Translations under genes and position numbers: made by a program | Assembly (NCBI GenBank): GCA_015485455.1 | Contig: WFTN01000479.1 | Span: 1 to 13,413, forward strand | Length of the DNA stretch: 13,413 nucleotides | Reading direction: 5' to 3' | From: Planctomycetota bacterium | GTDB lineage: Bacteria; Planctomycetota; GCA-002687715; DRQF01 | In this document: piece by piece, positions 8,690-13,413 of the stretch | How the letters are laid out: each line of letters opens with the position of its first letter | How positions within the stretch are numbered: position 1 is the stretch's first letter | Notes under the pieces: generated by a model | Told to the model about the DNA's origin: nothing | The model's database searches: none | The model's input: the letters and a program-made list of their open reading frames with translations, nothing else

Positions 8690-9136
8690 GAACAAGCAAA
8701 CTATGGCGCTAATTCTTTCCGAATACCTATGAGAGAGCGTACACCTGAGAATGGGAGGTATGCAAGAAGAAATCCCCCTACGAATTTCGACGATCTATCA
8801 TAGAAGCCAAGAAACCCCTGTCCCACCACGGCTTAGCAACGGATTTGCATCGAGTAGAAACCACAATTCGTTGGCTCCTAAGTCCAACATCAGGAGCAGC
8901 TCCCTTCACAGTTGATGTCCAACATCCATTGGCCGCTTCAAAATTCACTGAAACCAGCCTCACTTTCACTGAAGGTACAGAGAGTTTTCTTATCGTAGAG
9001 GGAACTTGTGCTCCTTGCCCTTGAGGACAGTGGTTTTCAGTTCCGCACGGCATCGTCGAATGGTGTGTCCGGGCACTTCTGGGACCATGGTTGATTCGCC
9101 CATGATCCCAGTCCGTTCATGAAAACGGCTCTTGGT
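8676..9136. other. 461-base gap without a convincing gene
   Basis: This stretch separates the glcG-like gene from the exported-protein pair and should hold the promoter of the latter. I could not find a hexamer pair with good spacing. A plus-strand frame is stop-free over 8749-9024 (about 91 codons), ending in VEGTCAPCP, but it has no ATG and no ribosome binding site. A minus-strand frame at 8778-9053 overlaps it and is equally unsupported. Two hairpins lie at the right end: a strong one at 9079-9111 and a 5-bp stem at 9113-9128. Confidence 0.6.
9079..9111 (-). other. Strong hairpin downstream of the glcG-like gene
   Basis: A 12-bp inverted repeat (9079-9090 with 9100-9111) surrounds a 9-base loop. 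Read as minus-strand RNA, all twelve positions pair, one as a G-U wobble. As plus-strand RNA the same position is a C-A mismatch. This argues for a minus-strand RNA structure about 26 bases past the glcG-like stop. No U-tract follows, so it is not a standard intrinsic terminator. It may be a U-less terminator or a 3'-end stabilising stem. Confidence 0.5.
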
Positions 9137-9541
9137 CTAACTGACAGCGGCGACTGCTGCGGAGGCGACATCGTGGTCATCTTCCACGGAGCTGCCAGAA
9201 ACGCCAACAGCTCCGATGACAGATCCATCGCCGGAGACAATGGGGATACCACCGGGGAAAGAAATGAGACCGCCATTGGAATGCTCAATGTTGTAGAGAG
9301 GTTGCCCCGGTTGAGAGAGTGCGCCGATGGCGCCGGTATTCATGTCAAAGTAGCGAGCAGTCTTGGCTTTTTTCATGGCGATATCGATTGAGCCTAGCCA
9401 GGCACCGTCCATGCGAGCAAAAGCTTTCAAGTTTGCCCCAACGCCAACAATGGCGATGTTCATTTTGGCTCCGATTTCTTCAGCTCTGTTGATTGCGGCT
9501 TCCAAGGCTTTGTGGGCCAGATCGATGGTGATGTCATTCAT
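9137..9541 (-). CDS. GlcG/HbpS family (DUF336) small protein
   Basis: A complete 134-residue protein of the GlcG/HbpS-like family, which is typically 130-145 residues. Some members bind haem or corrinoid-like ligands; others are encoded next to glycolate or propanediol genes with unclear roles. Characteristic strings are [20 protein letters not shown] (about 42-61), a segment ending FPGGIPIV, and the glycine-rich close [20 protein letters not shown] before an alanine-rich C-terminal helix. There is no signal peptide, so it is probably cytoplasmic. The ATG at 9541 has GGAG (9552-9549) seven bases upstream. Only 21 bases separate it from the speA stop, with no terminator between, so it is probably cotranscribed with speA. 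A functional link to polyamine synthesis is only suggested by this position. The family call is confident; the ligand is unknown. Confidence 0.88.
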   Translation of the reverse strand: MNDITIDLAHKALEAAINRAEEIGAKMNIAIVGVGANLKAFARMDGAWLGSIDIAMKKAKTARYFDMNTGAIGALSQPGQPLYNIEHSNGGLISFPGGIPIVSGDGSVIGAVGVSGSSVEDDHDVASAAVAAVS

Positions 9542-9562
9542 TTCTATACTCCAATTGATAAG

Positions 9563-11440
9563 CTAAATCTTGTTTAGATAGGTATTACCTTTTAGCACTT
9601 TGAAAAAGGCATCCTGGTAAGTACTGTCGATCCCACCTCCATCTTCCAGTCCTTCGACTTTCATGAAGCGTTGAGCCAACTCCGAAAATGAAAAGCCAAA
9701 CTGTTCTAAGGAATGCTCCACGGTAGCAGCGTCTACGACAGTCTTAATGTGTGGTTTGTTCTCTTCGTCCAGTTCAACGACCACCTCATTGACCGTGCCG
9801 AAGAGATTGTGATAGTCGCCCAATACATCTTGATATGCTCCTGTTAAGAACATGCCAACGTGGTAGGGCTCCCCTTCTACCGGCTCTGGCAATCGAATAT
9901 AGGGTTCAACACCCCGCTTGCCGATAAAGCGATCGAGCTTGCCGTCACTGTCGCAGGTGATGTCACCAATGGTTGCAGCCCAACGACGAGATTCGTCTGC
10001 TCGGGCCAAAGGGCAAATGGGGAAGAGCTGCTGCACTGCCCAACTATCTGGGGCCGACATGAAAACCGAGAAATTGCAAACAACCTTAGGGGCCAGTTGC
10101 TTTTCGAGATCAACCAAGTCGTCTGTTCGTTTGTGCTCCACAATCATCAAACTACGAACCTTGGTGCAAATATCTCGATACAGACATTCGCCTACAGCCC
10201 GTTCATCCATGGTCACATAACCCAAGCGAAAACCGGAAAGCAGCTCATTGAGCAATTGTGTCGCATCGTGGACAGCTTCTCGAAAATTGCTCTCATTGAC
10301 TTCTGACAAAGTAGCTTTCAGGTCATCAATCTGGTTCGCCGTCGTCCGATGATGGGTGTAGTCCCTGGATTCATGCTCGCCAATGACGCGCAAAGATGAA
10401 AGAACGAAAACGGCGTGGGATGCACACAAAGCCCGGCCACTTTCAGAAACGAGAATAGGCGCAGAGACTTCCGCTTCATCGCAGATCTCCTTGACCATAT
10501 AGACTGCGTCTCGAGCATATTCCTCGATCGAATAATTGACGCTCCAATCCGTGGCGGTACGGCTGCCATCGTAGTCAACGCCCATGCCACCGCCCAAATC
10601 AAGAACTCGAAGACTCGGTGCTTTCTGCTTCATGGCCGCAAACAAACGAGAAGCTTCTTTGATTGCTCTTTTGATGTTGAGGATATCTGAAACTTGAGAT
10701 CCGATATGAAAATGAAGCGCCACCAAACGGCTCGCAAAACCGGCCCGCTTCACAGCCTCCATTCCTTCCAGAATCGCCATGGTGGACAAGCCGAATTTAC
10801 CTTTGTGGCCAGACGACTCCAACCAACGGCCACTCCCCTGAGCATGAAGTCTAGCCCGAAACCCCAGCATAGGCATATGCCCAACAGATTCACCGATTTC
10901 GATGATGTCTGACACTTCTTGAGGATTTTCAGCGATGAGCAGAATCGGGCGGCCAGCCTGCGATGCCAAACACGCAAGCCTTAAGTATGCCCGGTCCTTA
11001 AAACCATTGCAGACCAGGAATGCGCCAGAACTCAGATCGTAGGTCAACCCTAAGCAGAGTTCGGCTTTCGACCCCACCTCCAGGCCAAAGTCATGATCTT
11101 TACCACCCTGAACCAAAGTATCCACCACGATGCGGTTGTGGTTCACTTTGACTGGAAAAACCCCTTGATAGGTCGCCTGATAGCCATATTCGTCAATGGC
11201 CGTCAAAAAAGCATCCCGAATACGCTTTTGCCGGCTGAGCAGGATTTGCGGAAACCGTACGACCAGAGGTGTATCAACATGGGTCTGAGCTAAGTTCTCA
11301 ACAACACTCTGTAGCTTGACAGAGTGTTCGTCGTCTCCACGAGGAAAGACACGCAGGAAACCTTCCCCGTCGATCCGAAAGAATCCCTGGCCCCATTCAG
11401 AAGCTCGATAATGGTCCTGCTCAACGGTCTTTTCCTTCAA
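9563..11440 (-). CDS. speA: Biosynthetic arginine decarboxylase
   Basis: A 625-residue PLP-dependent enzyme that converts arginine to agmatine and CO2, the first step of the agmatine route to putrescine and spermidine. It follows Escherichia coli SpeA along its length. Landmarks are YRASEWGQGFFRI near the N-terminus, VFPVKVNHNR with the PLP lysine K98, CNGFKDRAYLRLA, RARLHAQGSGRW, LHFHIGSQ, DLGGGMGVDYDGSR, VSESGRALCASH, NFSVFMSAPDSWAVQQLFP, DITCDSDG (active-site Cys496) and GAYQDVLGDYHNLFGT. The TTG at 11440 is chosen because GGAG (11451-11448) lies seven bases upstream and conserved sequence begins a few residues later. In-frame ATGs at 11533 and 11512 would add 31 or 24 residues of cysteine-rich, unrelated sequence and have poor ribosome binding sites. 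It is the first gene of a probable operon with the GlcG-like gene. No signal peptide is seen in this start model. Confidence 0.95.
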   Translation of the reverse strand: MKEKTVEQDHYRASEWGQGFFRIDGEGFLRVFPRGDDEHSVKLQSVVENLAQTHVDTPLVVRFPQILLSRQKRIRDAFLTAIDEYGYQATYQGVFPVKVNHNRIVVDTLVQGGKDHDFGLEVGSKAELCLGLTYDLSSGAFLVCNGFKDRAYLRLACLASQAGRPILLIAENPQEVSDIIEIGESVGHMPMLGFRARLHAQGSGRWLESSGHKGKFGLSTMAILEGMEAVKRAGFASRLVALHFHIGSQVSDILNIKRAIKEASRLFAAMKQKAPSLRVLDLGGGMGVDYDGSRTATDWSVNYSIEEYARDAVYMVKEICDEAEVSAPILVSESGRALCASHAVFVLSSLRVIGEHESRDYTHHRTTANQIDDLKATLSEVNESNFREAVHDATQLLNELLSGFRLGYVTMDERAVGECLYRDICTKVRSLMIVEHKRTDDLVDLEKQLAPKVVCNFSVFMSAPDSWAVQQLFPICPLARADESRRWAATIGDITCDSDGKLDRFIGKRGVEPYIRLPEPVEGEPYHVGMFLTGAYQDVLGDYHNLFGTVNEVVVELDEENKPHIKTVVDAATVEHSLEQFGFSFSELAQRFMKVEGLEDGGGIDSTYQDAFFKVLKGNTYLNKI

Positions 11441-11446
11441 TGATTC

Positions 11447-11452
11447 ACTCCA
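11447..11452 (-). promoter_or_regulatory. Shine-Dalgarno site fixing the TTG start of speA
   Basis: TGGAGT on the minus strand, with GGAG seven bases before the TTG at 11440. It supports a non-ATG start and a 625-residue enzyme over the longer in-frame ATG starts, which have no comparable site. Confidence 0.65.
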
Positions 11453-11590
11453 ACAGGTGTTTCGCCATAGTAGCAGCGGATTCTTGCATGCACAGGGGCC
11501 AAAGATCAGCATTCTCTGACACCGAGAGTTCATCGACAGAATGCCCTATAGCTCAGGCAGTCAACGGGAGAGTTCCCCAAGAGTTAGCCT

Positions 11591-11624
11591 AAAAAAATGC
11601 CCGAACCAACGGGTGATTCGGGCA
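11591..11624 (-). terminator. Rho-independent terminator after the membrane PH-like gene
   Basis: On the minus strand an 8-bp perfect stem (TGCCCGAA with TTCGGGCA, at 11598-11605 and 11617-11624) closes an 11-base loop and is followed by seven T's (11597-11591). It lies about 30 bases past the stop at 11656 and insulates the membrane-protein gene from speA, so speA needs its own promoter within about 150 bases. Confidence 0.88.
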
Positions 11625-11655
11625 CAATTTTCTTCGTTTGAGCCTTTAAGTCTTC

Positions 11656-12462
11656 TTAGTTGGGATGGCCTTCATTCTCAACGCGGACACTCAAGGTGCT
11701 TCCCAGACGATCCGTGATCCGCTCAATTCTGCGAATGCCCAGAACGTTGTCGAGGATAATCGTCTTGGTTGGTGCATGAACAACAACAGTTCCTGAGCGA
11801 TAGAAGGGATGGAAATACTCCACCATGTCTTGAACTTTGACTTCAATCCGTGGATTCATCATGGAGATACGTTCCCGGTCGCCAAAGAAGGCATTGCGAT
11901 AGATCTGCATCTCATTGTGCTCGATCACCACATAATTCAAACGGGTTTTGATCCACGAGACAGCGGCGCAGAAGGCAAAAAACATGAAGAAGAACATATA
12001 GGCCTGAGGACTCAAATCTAATTTCAGGCCTTTGAGCCAGTCCCACAACCCAGAGAAGACCGGAAGGGCATCGGAATTTATGGCAAACATGATGGCCACC
12101 GTGGTCACCATCCCTCCCAAGAGAACGATGGTCCAGGCACGGTTCCATTCAAAGATGAAAATGTTCATGTAGAACATAAAACCGAAAATCCAAATAAGTC
12201 CCCAGGCGTGACGCCAATTGTCAGCATCAGGATTCATGGTCACGGCAATGCCACAAACCAAGGAAATGATGGCTAGGGGGATCAAGAAGATGGACTTAAA
12301 ATGCGATCGGATGACAACCATGTGGCCTGCGGCAATGCGAGCCTTACGCCAGGCCCCATCGCGGACGTCTTCTGGTTTCCGACTGTCTGCCTTGCTGGCA
12401 AGACTCAGAAGATTACCATGCTCATCGCGAGCTTCGTCTTTGCTATTTGTACTATCAGTCAC
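11656..12462 (-). CDS. Four-helix membrane protein with C-terminal PH-like domain
   Basis: A 268-residue protein that I cannot assign to a named gene. A charged cytoplasmic tail (1-50, rich in D, E, K and R) precedes hydrophobic segments at about 57-76 (SIFLIPLAIISLVCGIAV), 85-104, 110-128 and 153-172 (phenylalanine-rich). Residues 176-262 form a soluble beta-rich domain: YVVIEHNEMQIYRN, then EVKVQDMVEYFHPFYRSGTV, VVHAPTKTIILDNV and a closing helix IRRIERITDRLG. This resembles bacterial PH-like (YdbS/bPH_2-type) domains that follow membrane helices; that is family knowledge applied by eye. The GTG at 12462 is chosen over an in-frame ATG at 12528 because GAGGAG lies six bases before it and the ATG overlaps the candidate -10. 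The gene stands alone between two terminators. Its function is unknown, though a role at the membrane is clear. Confidence 0.78.
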   Translation of the reverse strand: MTDSTNSKDEARDEHGNLLSLASKADSRKPEDVRDGAWRKARIAAGHMVVIRSHFKSIFLIPLAIISLVCGIAVTMNPDADNWRHAWGLIWIFGFMFYMNIFIFEWNRAWTIVLLGGMVTTVAIMFAINSDALPVFSGLWDWLKGLKLDLSPQAYMFFFMFFAFCAAVSWIKTRLNYVVIEHNEMQIYRNAFFGDRERISMMNPRIEVKVQDMVEYFHPFYRSGTVVVHAPTKTIILDNVLGIRRIERITDRLGSTLSVRVENEGHPN

Positions 12463-12468
12463 TCTTAT

Positions 12469-12474
12469 CTCCTC
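12469..12474 (-). promoter_or_regulatory. Shine-Dalgarno site fixing the GTG start of the membrane PH-like gene
   Basis: GAGGAG on the minus strand, six bases before GTG at 12462. It is the strongest ribosome binding site of any candidate start for this gene and removes a 22-residue N-terminal extension. Confidence 0.75.
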
Positions 12475-12526
12475 AGACCCTCGGTTGACGAATATTAAGC
12501 TTTCACGCCATGGTCGCAAGGGCCTC

Positions 12527-12575
12527 ATTTTATCCTGTTCGCTTGACCCGAATTATTCACGATCTCACGAACAGG
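12527..12575 (-). promoter_or_regulatory. Candidate promoter with inverted-repeat operator
   Basis: A perfect 8-bp inverted repeat, CCTGTTCG (12575-12568) and CGAACAGG (12541-12534), has a 26-base spacer. The downstream arm directly abuts ATAAAAT (12533-12527), whose TAAAAT resembles a -10 element. No good -35 is visible at the expected spacing, which would fit an activated promoter. The putative transcript would have a leader of about 55-60 bases before the GTG start. It may also form a stem in RNA if transcription starts further upstream. Confidence 0.4.
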
Positions 12576-12634
12576 TTAGGCTAAATTGCCAAGAAATCTC
12601 ACAACAAGACAGCTCCGAAGCCATAATCCAAGAG

Positions 12635-12672
12635 AAAACCCCAGAGAACCACTGGTCTCCGGGGTCTTTTTT
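12635..12672 (-). terminator. Hairpin terminator after the coiled-coil gene (bidirectional form)
   Basis: A stem of five pairs (12638-12642 with 12661-12665), one mismatch and four further pairs is flanked by T-rich sequence on both strands: TTTTCTCTT on the minus strand and TCTTTTTT on the plus strand. It lies about 35 bases past the stop of the coiled-coil gene at 12700. No plus-strand gene needs it, so its working direction is probably minus. Confidence 0.7.
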
Positions 12673-12699
12673 GCATTCTGGCGAACCATAGGTCTAATT

Positions 12700-13413
12700 T
12701 TAGCGCACGTCGACCAAGCTCGTCGCTATGACGGATTCCTCACCAGCATCTCCACTGGTCTCACCTTCCAGATAGGAGGAAATTTGAGAGTTCAAGTCCA
12801 AAGGCGTCTCAATGACGATACGGCTTTCCCCCAGCAAAGGCCGATTATTTTCCATCACTTGCATTTCCACATCCAATTGTTTCTCAACATTGGCCAAGAT
12901 TTCTGCGGCCTCCACTAAGTCGCTGTGGTCTTGATCGACATAGATATCCATTGTGGCGGCCTTCTTTGCCTCTGTCTCACGCATCTTGGCCTCCAAGACG
13001 TCACAAAGGGTGATCAATTCTTCTCGTTTATTGCCTAAGCTTTCTAAAGCTTCATGGATATGGCTGAGCCCATTTTGAAGTGCGGCCAAACGCTCAGTCT
13101 TGCTGGCGACCAATTGGTCCCCAGACTTCAAACGGCGAAACCGGAGTGCAGCGTCTTGGCGCATGCTCTTGCGGCTGACTGTATTACCAAGGAAGCGATA
13201 AGACGCTTTCTCCACTTGCAGAGTCTGCCATTGAGCTTTGAGGGTGAGGCGGGCTTGGGCCTGTTCATGCCTCAACTGGGCCAATTCCCGCTCCAGGTAG
13301 CGAATCTCTACTTGCTTCTCGGCGATATCGCGGTTGTATTTCCTGATCTTAGGCTCCGCTGCCTTGATGGCCTGACGAGCCTTCTTCAACTTATATTCGA
13401 CTGGAACCTTTTC
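12700..13413 (-). CDS. Coiled-coil protein of planctomycete type, C-terminal part (5' end outside window)
   Basis: The last 237 residues of a protein whose frame is open to the window edge. It begins EKVPVEYKLKKARQAIKAAE, so the TTG at 13389 is not taken as the start. Residues about 9-70 form a charged coiled coil (RKYNRDIAEKQVEIRYLERE). A short conserved-looking block follows (YRFLGNTVSRKSMRQDAA), then a second coiled coil (about 98-190) and an acidic, disordered tail ending SLVDVR. From memory, planctomycete genomes carry proteins of this pattern with an N-terminal membrane anchor just before a VPVE-type segment. That anchor would lie beyond the edge here. No enzymatic motif is seen. The role may be structural or envelope-related, but this is inference. 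PspA-like or Smc-like fragments were considered and fit less well. Confidence 0.72.
   Translation of the reverse strand, partial: EKVPVEYKLKKARQAIKAAEPKIRKYNRDIAEKQVEIRYLERELAQLRHEQAQARLTLKAQWQTLQVEKASYRFLGNTVSRKSMRQDAALRFRRLKSGDQLVASKTERLAALQNGLSHIHEALESLGNKREELITLCDVLEAKMRETEAKKAATMDIYVDQDHSDLVEAAEILANVEKQLDVEMQVMENNRPLLGESRIVIETPLDLNSQISSYLEGETSGDAGEESVIATSLVDVR

Noticed and set aside
8778..9053. 91-codon minus-strand frame in the gap after the glcG-like gene
   Set aside because: No ribosome binding site before its ATG and no recognisable domain. It overlaps an equally open frame on the other strand.
9860..10306. 148-codon plus-strand frame inside speA
   Set aside because: It is antisense to conserved SpeA motifs including the active-site cysteine, and no family is recognised.
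12463..12528. Longer start (ATG at 12528) for the membrane PH-like protein
   Set aside because: The ATG overlaps the candidate -10 and lacks a ribosome binding site, while the GTG at 12462 has a strong one.
12534..12575. LexA box from the GTTCG and CGAAC half-sites
   Set aside because: Gram-positive LexA sites have CGAAC before GTTCG with a 4-base gap. Here the order is reversed and the gap is far larger.
12218..12691. 157-codon plus-strand frame across the membrane-protein gene and its promoter
   Set aside because: It runs through the minus-strand gene start, its Shine-Dalgarno site and the terminator hairpin. Its composition is unlike a protein.
1..13413. CRISPR arrays, tRNA or rRNA genes, insertion sequences, integrases, toxin-antitoxin pairs, attachment sites
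   Set aside because: No regularly spaced repeats, cloverleaf sequences, transposase motifs or flanking direct repeats were seen on either strand.

Overview
The window looks like chromosomal DNA from a Planctomycetota-type (PVC) bacterium with roughly 50% GC. This is inferred from protein character, not from a marker gene. A coiled-coil protein at the right edge has the VPVEYKLKKARQAIK-type opening I associate with planctomycete proteins. A secreted beta-helix protein carries a C-terminal domain that I recall from marine planctomycete secretomes. Non-ATG starts with good Shine-Dalgarno sites are also present. I see no tRNA, rRNA, CRISPR array, insertion sequence or phage module.

Layout, left to right. 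(1) Positions 1-5279, plus strand: the 3' part of an addB-like gene, then a complete addA-like gene overlapping it by ATGA. Together they encode a two-nuclease helicase-nuclease for double-strand-break end resection. (2) Positions 5280-5504: a convergent intergenic stretch holding a hairpin terminator for the minus-strand genes and a short decayed copy of a beta-helix coding segment, ending next to the addA stop. (3) Positions 5505-8675, minus strand: two overlapping genes for exported proteins, an unrecognised cysteine-rich protein upstream and a parallel beta-helix protein downstream. The N-terminus of the first appears frameshifted. (4) Positions 8676-9136: a gap with a hairpin but no convincing gene. 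(5) Positions 9137-11440, minus strand: speA (biosynthetic arginine decarboxylase) and, 21 bases downstream, a small GlcG/HbpS-family protein, probably one operon. (6) Positions 11591-12575, minus strand: a four-helix membrane protein with a C-terminal PH-like domain, its terminator, and a candidate promoter containing an inverted repeat. (7) Positions 12635-13413, minus strand: a terminator and the C-terminal part of the coiled-coil protein, which runs off the window.

The housekeeping parts (addBA, speA) are ordinary. The best candidates for something undescribed are the exported two-gene cassette with its C-terminal domain and nearby relic copy, and the membrane PH-like protein with its operator-like repeat. 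I do not see strong evidence for a novel multi-gene system such as a defence island.
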